A DNA stretch of 20,899 nt from a virus. Where the stretch lies: positions 1-20,899 of IMG/VR virus record IMGVR_UViG_3300021371_001263, one strand, 5' to 3'. Under the pieces are notes generated by a model. It worked only from the letters and a program-made list of their open reading frames with translations, made no database searches and was not told the DNA's origin. Made by a program: the position numbers and the translations under genes. Each line of letters starts with the position of its first letter. Position 1 is the stretch's first letter. Shown here piece after piece: positions 8,229 through 15,761 of this stretch.

Positions 8229-8941
8229 CAGTTGGTATGATACCTGCGAGATGGGAGTCATCTCGTTATCCTGGTAAACCACTAGAACTCATCAATGGTA
8301 TACCCATGTTGAGACGTGTATATGATCAAGTACACATGTGTAAAAACATCGACACTATTGTTATATTAACAGATGATAATCGTATTCGACAATATTGTTC
8401 TGCAAATGAGTTACGTTGCATTGTAATTGAAAGTGATTGTGCTACAGGTACAGATAGATGTGCCCATGCACTTCAGTTATGTGATGGAAATAGATTCGTC
8501 AATATACAAGGTGACGAACCTCTGATCAACCCAGAAGCAATTGATAAATTAATAGAAGAACATGACGATAACATTGGTGTATCAAATGCTTATGTTAAAG
8601 TAAACGATGATTATAAACTGCATGATAAGAACGTTGTCAAAGTCATAACTAATAAAGGTAACATGGCACAATATTACAGTAGACTGCCTGTACCTTACAA
8701 TCAAAAAGAAGAGACTGACTTTAAACAACAACTAGGATTATACTGCTTCAATCGTGAATCGTTAGAGATGTTTAATAAGATAGAACGAGGTCCACTAGAA
8801 AGAGCAGAAAGTGTAGAAATGCTAAGATATCTAGAAATGGGGTTTAATGTAAAAATGGTAGAAGTCGATGATGAGGGTTTATCAGTTGATACACCTGAAG
8901 ACTTGAAAAGAGTAGAGGAACATTTGAATGCGTTTAACTAA
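8189..8941 (+). CDS. kdsB: CMP-Kdo synthetase (3-deoxy-manno-octulosonate cytidylyltransferase)
   Basis: KdsB joins CTP and Kdo to give CMP-Kdo and pyrophosphate, the activated sugar used in lipopolysaccharide core synthesis. From the 8189 start the product is 250 residues (E. coli KdsB: 248). Family motifs are in order: the nucleotide loop MIPARWESSRYPGKPL (17-32), ATGTDR (85-90), VNIQGDEPL (104-112, metal ligand D109), YYSRLPVPY (162-170), and GPLERAESVEMLRYLE then LSVDTPEDL (second metal Asp, D234). It reads as KdsB rather than the sialic-acid enzyme NeuA. In-frame starts exist at 8129, 8189 and 8237; 8237 would cut the first beta strand (LTVGMIPAR), so 8189 is preferred although it overlaps the HAD gene by 40 bases. 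No obvious catalytic loss. Confidence 0.92.
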   Translation: MRTLSGPDKQINLTVGMIPARWESSRYPGKPLELINGIPMLRRVYDQVHMCKNIDTIVILTDDNRIRQYCSANELRCIVIESDCATGTDRCAHALQLCDGNRFVNIQGDEPLINPEAIDKLIEEHDDNIGVSNAYVKVNDDYKLHDKNVVKVITNKGNMAQYYSRLPVPYNQKEETDFKQQLGLYCFNRESLEMFNKIERGPLERAESVEMLRYLEMGFNVKMVEVDDEGLSVDTPEDLKRVEEHLNAFN

Positions 8942-9860
8942 ATCTGAACCCATAGTTGCTGATACAGATTTTTCTGAGTTCAGACACTTCAACTTTCAAT
9001 GGGAACATCTAACTCAAGAGGCAAAAGACAAACACTTTGCTGATTTTAAAGCATGTTTTGAACAACTATCACAAACAGTAAAACCATATGTTGTAACTTA
9101 TGGTCAATTAGACAATGATGGCATGTTTGGTAACTACAGTTATACAGATGAACAGTTAAACAAGTACGTCGAACACTTTTTCAACAAAATGGACTTACGA
9201 ACAACTATAGATAATAAAACTGACTTACAAGATACAGATCATAACTGGGTATTTCATAAAATTAAGGTGCAATGGTTAGTCAATCAAGCACGTACAGTAG
9301 GTCTTTATAGTTTTATACAAGCAAGATTTAAGAAAATCCCTAATTACAATTTCAAACCATGGAAACAGACGAATCACGAAGGTGAAGTACATGTCCATCC
9401 CGGAATGTCGAGGGTTCATGCTATCAGACACATGAGAGATTGGGACCAAAAAGTAATTCTTTGGGATAAATGTGGTTACATGAGAGAATATGACCAAAAA
9501 CCATTAACGTTTGATGAATGGTATGGGTTATTTGACAATATAAACAAAACAATATTTGGTGCAATCATACCAGACGAGATTCTCGAAGTACATGTACAAG
9601 AAGATAGAAAGGGCATGTATAATGCAGTCAAAGACATTAAAGAAGGAATGTATAAGTCACTTAGGCCTTTACTAAAGGGTAAATGTGACGATGATATCAA
9701 AGACTTGTTTAGACACGAGGGAGAAGAGACAGGCGTTATTCTAGAAACACATAACGACTACATATTTACAAGAAACGATCTAAGAATGTTCTTAGACTTA
9801 TATCCAGGAGAGGTAGAGAGAGTACAAGATGGCAACAAATTCACAATCACAACCAAATAA
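8928..9860 (+). CDS. Unknown protein, HxHPG..R paralogue A, 310 aa
   Basis: Family not recognised. A central motif, HVHPGMSRVHAI (residues 155-166), is followed by a strand-like VILWD and then PLTFDEWYGLF (192-202). The C-terminus has a second conserved block, GEETGV (265-270) and YIFTRNDLRMFLD (278-290). All of these blocks recur in the same order in the next gene, so the two are diverged tandem duplicates. No signal peptide or membrane segment is seen; it is probably cytoplasmic. The start overlaps the end of kdsB by 14 bases, with a GAGG-type ribosome site in the kdsB end, so it is probably translated with kdsB. A role in using the CMP-sugar is possible by association only. Confidence 0.7.
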   Translation: MRLTKSEPIVADTDFSEFRHFNFQWEHLTQEAKDKHFADFKACFEQLSQTVKPYVVTYGQLDNDGMFGNYSYTDEQLNKYVEHFFNKMDLRTTIDNKTDLQDTDHNWVFHKIKVQWLVNQARTVGLYSFIQARFKKIPNYNFKPWKQTNHEGEVHVHPGMSRVHAIRHMRDWDQKVILWDKCGYMREYDQKPLTFDEWYGLFDNINKTIFGAIIPDEILEVHVQEDRKGMYNAVKDIKEGMYKSLRPLLKGKCDDDIKDLFRHEGEETGVILETHNDYIFTRNDLRMFLDLYPGEVERVQDGNKFTITTK

Positions 9861-10656
9861 AGAATACGAAACACTTGGCAGTATCAATGATGCAGGTGTA
9901 TTAGACGAAGTAAAAAGATTATGGAATGAAACTACATGTAAACCCAAGATTATGTCTTTGAGACATGCTATTGATCTGGGTTATGTTACAGATAACTTTT
10001 CAAAATGGACAGATCAACCATTTTCAAACTTCTTCGAAGATACTTGGGACCACAAAGACCATAAACTGCTTACGCATAAGCATTGGTTTTTACACCACGA
10101 CATTTTAGAGAAGGGATTATGGTCACCCCCTAATGGTGTGTTACGTAACGGAAACTTTATACACTTCCATCCTGGTGGAAATAGAATTAGAGCATTAGTT
10201 AGTGCTGATCTACTAGATGTTGATTTAATGATATGGGACCCTCTAAACAAATACGATAGTAAAGAATTAAACTTCGACGAATGGTTAAGTTACTTCGATA
10301 CAGACGATGAAACTAAAGATGAGAAAAACGATGTATGGTTCTCAAGGGTTCGTAAGTTCATTGGCGAAGAAGATACTTTGTTTATGTTAGAAGCACACAT
10401 CACACAAGGTTTAGATAAATTTAAAGATTGGGGTGAGACCATGGAGTCCATGCTCAATCATACAAAACCTAAACTACTCAATTACTACGATGAAGAACTT
10501 GCAAGTGTAGTACACTTTGATGGCGAAGAGCATGGTGTTGAAATCTATGTTAAAGACAATCAAACGTTTACTAAGAAAGATTTGAACTTGTTAATTCACG
10601 TATCTGATAAAATTAAAACTTTTGAAAATAATAAGGTAATTATTACAGTCAAGTAG
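9829..10656 (+). CDS. Unknown protein, HxHPG..R paralogue B, 275 aa
   Basis: Family not recognised; paralogue of the preceding protein. Shared blocks: FIHFHPGGNRIRAL (110-123), LMIWDPLN (133-140), ELNFDEWLSYF (146-156), then GEEHGVEIY (232-240), TFTKKDLNLLI (246-256) and a similar terminal strand (VIITVK against FTITTK). Identity outside these blocks is low, so the duplication is old or the pair came in together. An additional His-rich stretch, HKHWFLHHD (83-91), sits before the motif. The invariant histidines, Pro-Gly and Arg could form a catalytic or ligand site. The start lies 32 bases inside the previous gene in another frame; the two are co-transcribed. Not membrane-bound by sequence. 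Confidence 0.7.
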   Translation: MATNSQSQPNKEYETLGSINDAGVLDEVKRLWNETTCKPKIMSLRHAIDLGYVTDNFSKWTDQPFSNFFEDTWDHKDHKLLTHKHWFLHHDILEKGLWSPPNGVLRNGNFIHFHPGGNRIRALVSADLLDVDLMIWDPLNKYDSKELNFDEWLSYFDTDDETKDEKNDVWFSRVRKFIGEEDTLFMLEAHITQGLDKFKDWGETMESMLNHTKPKLLNYYDEELASVVHFDGEEHGVEIYVKDNQTFTKKDLNLLIHVSDKIKTFENNKVIITVK

Positions 10657-10670
10657 TCATAAATAGTAGT

Positions 10671-11255
10671 ATGAGTCTACTAGAAAGATTACAGAAAGAA
10701 AGTCCTAAAGAACTTGCTAAACGATCATACGATAGTATGAATTGGTTTAGAAAAAGAGTTCAAAGAATGCGTATTCCTGCTAGACGATTCTATCAAACAT
10801 CGGGCATAGAAAAAACTGACCGATATATTGATGGTAAGATGTACATGTATTTCTATGATGCTAAGACACAAGACAAATTGCCTTATTGGGACAGATTTCC
10901 TTGTGTAATTGTAATCGAAGATTATAGAGATGGTTCGTTTTTAGGAATGAACTTACATTATATACCACCAAGATATCGTATTCGTTTATTAGACGGATTG
11001 TTTGAATATACAAATAACGAAAAGTTTGATGAGACTACTAGAATACGTATGACTTACCAATTACTCACTTCAGTAGCAAAATTAAAGTGGGCAAAACCAT
11101 GTATCAAAAAGTATCTCAAGTCAAACATTGTTGGCAATGCGTTAGATGTCGATCCAGAATATTGGGATCTCATTGCGTTATTGCCAGTAACACAGTTTCA
11201 AAAAGAAAATGCTAACAAAGTTTATGCATATGCTAAAAAAGAAATATACGGGTAA
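10671..11255 (+). CDS. Conserved T4-like phage protein, 194 aa, function unknown
   Basis: The N-terminus is basic (NWFRKRVQRMRIPARR, about 24-39). The middle carries a distinctive block, DKLPYWDRFPCVIVIEDY (about 68-85), then FLGMNLHYIPPRYRIRLLDGL (about 90-110). I have a memory of this PYWDRFP...GxNxHYxPP pattern as a recurrent protein in marine T4-like phages, near head-completion and tail genes, but cannot name its function. A DNA-end protector (gp2-like) or a neck/tail protein would fit the location, with low confidence. It begins 14 bases after the second paralogue and ends 3 bases before the tube-family gene. No transmembrane segment. Confidence 0.65.
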   Translation: MSLLERLQKESPKELAKRSYDSMNWFRKRVQRMRIPARRFYQTSGIEKTDRYIDGKMYMYFYDAKTQDKLPYWDRFPCVIVIEDYRDGSFLGMNLHYIPPRYRIRLLDGLFEYTNNEKFDETTRIRMTYQLLTSVAKLKWAKPCIKKYLKSNIVGNALDVDPEYWDLIALLPVTQFQKENANKVYAYAKKEIYG

Positions 11256-11258
11256 AAC

Positions 11259-12032
11259 ATGGCAAGAAGATTAGAAATAGAAAACATTAGACACCAATTT
11301 GATCAGGGTGCAAGAGCAAACAGATTCGAAGTAAACGTATTTGGTCCGTCAGCACTTATGGGTGCAACTGAGGGTGACTTCTCTATGAGAGGTATCAGAT
11401 GTGTAAATGCATCTTTACCTGGTAGAAGTTTAGAAGTTGCTGACTTTTCAGAATATGGACCTACAAGAAAAATGCCATATCAGGTCAATCATGGCGGGGA
11501 AGTAACAATGTCATTCTTATGTGATTCTACGTTTGCAGATAGATTCATAATACAAGCATGGCAAGAAACTATCTTCTCTGCTCAAGGTGAAATCGAGGGC
11601 AATGCTTTTTTACCTGTATACGAATGGTATAACAATTACATAGGCAGAGTAGAGATAAACCAACTAACTAGATCAGATAAAAAGTCTCTATCATACACTT
11701 TGCATGAAGCATACCCTGTAGGATTTGCTCAACAAGACTTAGACTCATCTACTACAGATGACATTATGAAGTTTGAAGTAACATGGGCATACAGATCATT
11801 TACAACAGAATACAAAAATCCTGGACAACTTTCTGGATTCAATCGAGGTGCAAGGGCACTTGGTGCATTGAATGATTTACTTGGAGTGTTTGGTAAGTCA
11901 AACAGTAAAATAACAAAATTCCAGGAACGACTAAATAGATTACATGGTACATTTGGTCCATCTAAGACTAAAGATAAAACACCCAATAAGTCTGTACAAT
12001 CAAGTAAAGGCGGAAGAGGTGGTTCTTTTTAG
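11259..12032 (+). CDS. Tail-tube family protein (gp19/gp54-like)
   Basis: 257 residues. After the N-terminal helix the sequence is a tube-protein beta barrel: RFEVNVFGPSALMG (about 22-35), then RCVNASLPGRSLEV, KMPYQVNHGGEVTMSFLCDSTFADRFIIQAWQETIF (about 72-107), and a closing MKFEVTWAYRSFTTEY (about 169-184). The pattern of a P-Y-x-V/N...F.CD...R.....W followed by F.V.WAYR is shared by T4 gp19 (163 residues) and the gp54 initiator. The extra ~70 residues at the C-terminus are basic and Gly/Ser-rich. Its size and place just ahead of gp26 favour a gp54-type tube initiator; the main tube protein is the alternative. Confidence 0.75.
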   Translation: MARRLEIENIRHQFDQGARANRFEVNVFGPSALMGATEGDFSMRGIRCVNASLPGRSLEVADFSEYGPTRKMPYQVNHGGEVTMSFLCDSTFADRFIIQAWQETIFSAQGEIEGNAFLPVYEWYNNYIGRVEINQLTRSDKKSLSYTLHEAYPVGFAQQDLDSSTTDDIMKFEVTWAYRSFTTEYKNPGQLSGFNRGARALGALNDLLGVFGKSNSKITKFQERLNRLHGTFGPSKTKDKTPNKSVQSSKGGRGGSF

Positions 12033-12065
12033 ATAGATCAGTATAATTGAAGGAGAATATAAATT

Positions 12066-12767
12066 ATGGGATTACCAGTACAAAAGGCACCAGAATATTT
12101 TTGTGAGTTGCCTTTAAGTGAGATCAAGGTCAAGTTTAGACCTTTCTTAGTATCAGAACAAAGAAACTTAGTTTTGATGCAAGAGGGAGAAAATCAGGCC
12201 GAGATTTTTAATGCAATAGCATCAGTCATAAATGCAGTGACTTTTGGAGAAGTTGATGCTGGCAAATTGCCTATTGGAGATTTAGAATATCTATTTCTTC
12301 AAGTGAGAGGTAAATCTGTCGGTGAAACTGTTGACATGAAACTATCGTGTGCTACAGAAGGTTGTAGTGGCGAAATAGATGTCAAAGTTGAAATAGCAGA
12401 TATCAGTATTAATACAGATGATCTGCCTGATCCAAAGTTACAATTGAGTGAAACATTAGGTGTAGTTATGAAATACCCTAATGCTTCAGTTCAAAGTGAA
12501 CTTGAGCAAAACCCTCAAGATTCATTTATGACTATTATTAAAAACAGTATCGATCAAATATTTGATGAAGATGATGTGTACGATCTTATAGATTACTCAC
12601 CACGTGAAGTTGATACATTTATAGAAAGTTTAACTGTTCAGCAGTTAGAAATGTTAAGCAATTGGGTTGAATCAATGCCAACACTTGAACATAATGTAGA
12701 TTATACATGTGACCAGTGTAAAAAAGATCACTCAATTCCTGTAAAGGGTTTAGAGAATTTTTTTTAA
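12066..12767 (+). CDS. gp26: Baseplate hub / tail assembly protein gp26
   Basis: 233 residues; T4 gp26 is 208. The start (LPLSEIKVKFRPFLVSEQRNLVL, about 15-37) and the GDLEYLFLQVRGKSVGE block (71-87) are typical of the T4 gp26 baseplate family. Four cysteines in two pairs, C95/C100 and C215/C218, could form a zinc ribbon. A strong AAGGAGA ribosome site (12050-12056) stands nine bases ahead of the ATG. The final codons read AAT TTT TTT TAA, where eight T in a row (12758-12765) form a T TTT TTT slippery heptamer in frame; slipping back one base would extend the product into the next frame. Its role may therefore be that of a tail assembly chaperone for the tape measure encoded downstream. Confidence 0.85.
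   Translation: MGLPVQKAPEYFCELPLSEIKVKFRPFLVSEQRNLVLMQEGENQAEIFNAIASVINAVTFGEVDAGKLPIGDLEYLFLQVRGKSVGETVDMKLSCATEGCSGEIDVKVEIADISINTDDLPDPKLQLSETLGVVMKYPNASVQSELEQNPQDSFMTIIKNSIDQIFDEDDVYDLIDYSPREVDTFIESLTVQQLEMLSNWVESMPTLEHNVDYTCDQCKKDHSIPVKGLENFF
12758..12764 (+). promoter_or_regulatory. Putative -1 programmed frameshift site T TTT TTT
   Basis: Seven bases TTTTTTT in the X XXY YYZ register of gp26, one codon before its TAA at 12765-12767. A one-base backward slip gives the open frame beginning TTA at 12764. A small hairpin (GGTGT at 12787-12791 with ACACC at 12804-12808, extended by three A-T pairs across a bulge) lies 22 bases downstream, farther than most stimulatory structures. No proof of slippage from sequence alone; a homopolymer sequencing error would look the same. 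Confidence 0.55.
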
Positions 12768-12946
12768 TCGCCCTTTCACATGAGTCGGTGTATAACTATT
12801 ATAACACCAACTTTCAGTTAATGCAACACCACAAGTATTCATTAACTGAATTAGAAAATATGATGCCATGGGAAAGGGAGGTATACATGAAACTTCTGCT
12901 TCAACATTTAGAAACTGAACGTGAACGTTTAAAAAATAGGAAGTAA
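12764..12946 (+). CDS. gp26 -1 frame extension (60 codons), probably read by frameshift
   Basis: In the -1 frame the sequence stays open from the slippery site to TAA at 12944-12946, adding 60 residues to gp26 (a 293-residue fusion). The peptide starts LIALSHESVYNYYNTNFQL and continues with QHHKYSLTELENMMPWERE, then a basic, charged helix. This looks coding from the first codon, well before the only in-frame ATG (12821), and that ATG has no ribosome site. The MPWE...LL end resembles the frameshifted C-terminal part of tail assembly chaperones (lambda G-T, P2 E-E' style). The alternative is a separate 41-residue protein from 12821. It ends one base before the next gene's start. T4 gp51 (249 residues) is much larger, so I do not use that name. 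Confidence 0.6.
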   Translation, partial: LIALSHESVYNYYNTNFQLMQHHKYSLTELENMMPWEREVYMKLLLQHLETERERLKNRK

Positions 12947-12947
12947 C

Positions 12948-13337
12948 ATGGCAGAAGAAACAGTCAAAACAGGAAGTGGTCAAGCAACTGTAGACCTTGA
13001 GAAATATACTGAACTTGTTCTAAAAGTAGATGAAGCACAAGACAAGATCAGAGAAATGGAGAAGATGTCCAAAGAACTCAAGATCGCAACTGCGGCCGCA
13101 CAACCCGTAGAACGATTTTCATTTGGGGCATTGTTCCGTGATGAAAACGACATCAACGAAAAATCAATTATAGGTTTTATATCGTTTGCTATTATGGTAG
13201 CATTTGGTATGTGTGACCTAATCACTGCATTTTGGGGTATGGATTTACAGATATCAGATACAATCTATACATCATTTGTAGTTGTTACACTTGGTGCATT
13301 TGGTATCAGTGAAGCAGGAAAGGCATTCGGTAAATAA
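12948..13337 (+). CDS. Two-helix membrane protein, 129 aa, possible holin
   Basis: Residues ~17-48 are a charged, coiled-coil-like helix (LEKYTELVLKVDEAQDKIRE). Two hydrophobic segments follow: about 73-97 (IIGFISFAIMVAFGMCDLITAFW) and about 106-123 (IYTSFVVVTLGAFGISEA), joined by a short acidic loop. No signal peptide. Small size with two transmembrane helices suits a holin, but its place between the gp26 chaperone and the tape-measure gene also suits a tail or membrane-entry accessory. The start is one base after the gp26 extension's stop, and the TAATG at its end links it with the next small membrane gene. Function unassigned. Confidence 0.7.
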   Translation: MAEETVKTGSGQATVDLEKYTELVLKVDEAQDKIREMEKMSKELKIATAAAQPVERFSFGALFRDENDINEKSIIGFISFAIMVAFGMCDLITAFWGMDLQISDTIYTSFVVVTLGAFGISEAGKAFGK

Positions 13338-13465
13338 TGGATCCAGTAAGTGCTTGGCAAAATCTAACCTACTTTGATGGAATTATATTTTCCATCTGGT
13401 TAGGTATTCTGTATTTTGGCAAGTGCTGGATCGACGACTATTTCTGGAATAAAAAGGACAAGTAA
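13337..13465 (+). CDS. Small single-span membrane protein, 42 aa
   Basis: A short gene joined on both sides by TAATG overlaps (previous stop at 13335-13337, next start at 13465). The product begins MDPVSAWQNLTYFDGIIF and has one hydrophobic segment at about residues 15-30 (GIIFSIWLGILYFGKC), then an aromatic/charged tail ending WNKKDK. The perfect packing between two real genes and the clean membrane segment support it as coding. Together with the preceding two-helix protein it may form a membrane pair, perhaps related to lysis or to genome passage, but there is no motif to prove it. Confidence 0.65.
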   Translation: MDPVSAWQNLTYFDGIIFSIWLGILYFGKCWIDDYFWNKKDK

Positions 13466-15522
13466 TGGCAGAAACATTATCACAAGAAAAGGTAGACGGT
13501 CTCTTAAATAAATTCGGTTCGTTCTTCAGTAAGAAGAATGAAATGAATCAAAAGCAACTTAATAAGCAGAAGATTATAACACAAGAGACTGCTAAACAAT
13601 CGCAACTCGTACAAAAGGTTTCTATGAAAATGGAAGTCATGGCAGGCAAGAGTAGTAGTGATCTGTTCAATTCAGGTGTTAAAGAGTTGTCTGGTGGTTT
13701 TATCGATCTCGATAGCACTTCTGAAAAAGTTTCTGATAAGTTTAAAGCAATCAGTAACATTTTACAAGCAACTGTCATTCTACCACTTGCAAGATTTGGT
13801 TTAGCAATCAAAGATTACAATAAAGGTGTAAAAGAAAGAAAAGAGAACGATGAGAAACAAATCTCACTCACTAAAGAAATACAAGATGAAGAAAAAGAAC
13901 TTCTTAAACTCGATGAATTAAACGAGAAACACAAAGGTAAACTTGCTAAAGGTTATACGATGGACGACAAGAAACGTCGTAAGCACCTTCAAAAAGAATT
14001 ACCAGAGAAAAAGAAACAACTTGCCAATCTTAAAGATAATAATAAGAATATGGGCAAATTTAGTGGTTTAATGAGAGGACTAATCCCTTCATTAAGCACC
14101 TTCGTCGGGATATTAGCAATTATTGGTGGTCTAAGTATCTATTTTCTTGGTTTAGAAAAAACAATAGAATTAGTTACGACTGGATTTAGACGATTCATGA
14201 ACTTTATTGATAAGTTCTTACTCTTTATCGATGACATTCCAGGTATCGATATATTTAATCAATCACAAAGAGACGATGTAGAAAGAAAAATCTATGTAAG
14301 AGAGTCTCAAATAGAAATGCAGAAGAGAAGTACTCGAATGTCTGACGATATGTTTGCTCAAGGATATCGATATGACTCAATGCTTAAAGGTGGACCAGGG
14401 TTTGTCAAAGAGAATGCTGATGGCACAAAAGACATACAAAGACCAGATGCTTTATTTCAATACATAGACACAGATAAAAAATCAGAAACATATGGACAAA
14501 TTCTAGATAGCAGAATCAAAACAGACACAGGTGCAGATGGTGTAAACCTAGAAGCAAACCAAGAAGTTGCCGAAGTTGTATTACAAAACCAAACAGGCAC
14601 TGCTGGTGATCAGTTGATCATCGATAGAATGGGTCTTGATGAAAATGATGCGAATACTGAAAACATTGTTAAACAAACAAGAAAATTATTAGCAAAAAAA
14701 TCTCAAACAGTTTTCCAATTGATGTTGGCAAGAAAACAATATCTTGATCTTTCTAACTTTATAGTCGGTCTAAGAGGAACTGGTGATGAGTTCACAAGAA
14801 CTGAAGAATATAAAGAACTTATTGACCGAAGAACTGCTCTTGGTAGATACTTAAATAACAATAAAGATTTCTTCGAAGAAACAACAGGCATGACATATAA
14901 ACAGTTAGATTCTAAATTGCCTTCAGAAAGTCTTGACAATGTTGTTGATCAAAGTCAATTTAACGAATCTACATTAAACAAAGTTATAGATTTGTATAAG
15001 CAACAAGATAGTTCTGCAATGTTCTTAGATAAATTTGAAGATAGATATGGTGTGGCCTTTAGTTCTGAAGGATTACAAACTGCTGAAGACAAAAATGCCT
15101 CAGATTATGATATGGGAAAAAGAGCAAGTAGTATGCCCATGGGTAGAGGAAATGAATTTGGATTCATTACTGACATGATGGTAGGTGATGGTGTATTTGC
15201 TGAAGGTGTTGGTGATGAAAAAGAAGGTTACCTAACACTTTCTGGATCAGGTTCTTCTGCAAGTCTTAAAAGAATGTTAAACACATTTGACCCATCGGGC
15301 AATTTAATGAGTAGTATTGAAAATGCTAATGGCGAAGTACTTGATCTAAACAATCTATCTGGAAATGGCAGTGGCACTAACGTAGTAACAGATAACAGTG
15401 ATAATAGTAATGTTACTGTTAATCAAGAACCGCCACAACCTGCTGTGACTGACATGTCTGTAAAAGAATCTGCTTTACATCAATTTGGTGCAGTCTCTAC
15501 CCCAATGCCTTGGGATCAGTAA
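13465..15522 (+). CDS. Tail tape-measure-like protein, 685 aa
   Basis: Long helical protein with a charged coiled-coil N-terminal third (residues ~10-60 and ~118-195) and one strong hydrophobic segment at about 206-230 (LIPSLSTFVGILAIIGGLSIYFLG), a common tape-measure feature. The final ~100 residues are Asn/Ser/Gly rich and end with VTVNQEPPQPAVTDMSVKES and TPMPWDQ, which recalls the C-terminal tails of phage tape-measure proteins. Position agrees: it follows a probable chaperone with a frameshift site, as tape-measure genes do in lambda-like and P2-like phages. The functional counterpart in T4 is gp29 (590 residues); I cannot show direct similarity to it. It is last in the rightward operon, ending 3 bases from an opposing gene with no terminator visible between. 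Confidence 0.68.
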   Translation: MAETLSQEKVDGLLNKFGSFFSKKNEMNQKQLNKQKIITQETAKQSQLVQKVSMKMEVMAGKSSSDLFNSGVKELSGGFIDLDSTSEKVSDKFKAISNILQATVILPLARFGLAIKDYNKGVKERKENDEKQISLTKEIQDEEKELLKLDELNEKHKGKLAKGYTMDDKKRRKHLQKELPEKKKQLANLKDNNKNMGKFSGLMRGLIPSLSTFVGILAIIGGLSIYFLGLEKTIELVTTGFRRFMNFIDKFLLFIDDIPGIDIFNQSQRDDVERKIYVRESQIEMQKRSTRMSDDMFAQGYRYDSMLKGGPGFVKENADGTKDIQRPDALFQYIDTDKKSETYGQILDSRIKTDTGADGVNLEANQEVAEVVLQNQTGTAGDQLIIDRMGLDENDANTENIVKQTRKLLAKKSQTVFQLMLARKQYLDLSNFIVGLRGTGDEFTRTEEYKELIDRRTALGRYLNNNKDFFEETTGMTYKQLDSKLPSESLDNVVDQSQFNESTLNKVIDLYKQQDSSAMFLDKFEDRYGVAFSSEGLQTAEDKNASDYDMGKRASSMPMGRGNEFGFITDMMVGDGVFAEGVGDEKEGYLTLSGSGSSASLKRMLNTFDPSGNLMSSIENANGEVLDLNNLSGNGSGTNVVTDNSDNSNVTVNQEPPQPAVTDMSVKESALHQFGAVSTPMPWDQ

Positions 15523-15525
15523 GAC

Positions 15526-15759
15526 TTAATGATTTCCGTCCCAGTTCAAATCAGTCATTGATGCCTGTTTGACTTTCTGATTTTTACGATTGTATTTTGT
15601 TTTGTCCGAATGGACTTTAGATGTGCCGTGTTTAGGTGTTTCTTTACGAACTTTGATTTCAGGTTCTTTCTTACCAAAAATCTTTTCCCAATTATCAGAA
15701 TACAATTTCTCGTCTGAGTTCCTTCTTTTAGAACCTTTGCCACCATGCCAGTTAGACAT
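15526..15759 (-). CDS. Small basic conserved phage protein, 77 aa
   Basis: The product starts MSNWHGGKGSKRRNSD and has YSDNWEKIFGK (about residues 20-30), then a Lys-rich tail ending TDLNWDGNH. I recall the GGKGSKxR...NWdkIFG pattern as a widespread small phage protein of unknown function. It is strongly basic and likely binds nucleic acid. An AGGAAAT-type ribosome site lies before the ATG. It follows the bS21 gene by 2 bases and is last in the leftward replication operon. A second open frame on the same strand is displaced and less natural. Confidence 0.65.
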   Translation of the reverse strand: MSNWHGGKGSKRRNSDEKLYSDNWEKIFGKKEPEIKVRKETPKHGTSKVHSDKTKYNRKNQKVKQASMTDLNWDGNH

Positions 15760-15761
15760 TT

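Noticed and set aside
8129-8941. The longest kdsB start at 8129 (270 residues)
   Set aside because: It would add about 20 residues not seen in KdsB proteins and overlap the HAD gene by 100 bases; 8189 gives the family length.
10658-10665. CATAAATA, a near match to the T4 late promoter, on the plus strand
   Set aside because: Only five bases separate it from the ATG at 10671, so transcription would begin at or beyond that start; it may be chance in AT-rich sequence. It could at most serve genes farther on.
12821-12946. A separate gp51 gene starting at the ATG at 12821
   Set aside because: The frame is open and protein-like well upstream of this ATG, there is no ribosome site, and 41 residues is far from T4 gp51 (249). 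The frameshift reading explains more.
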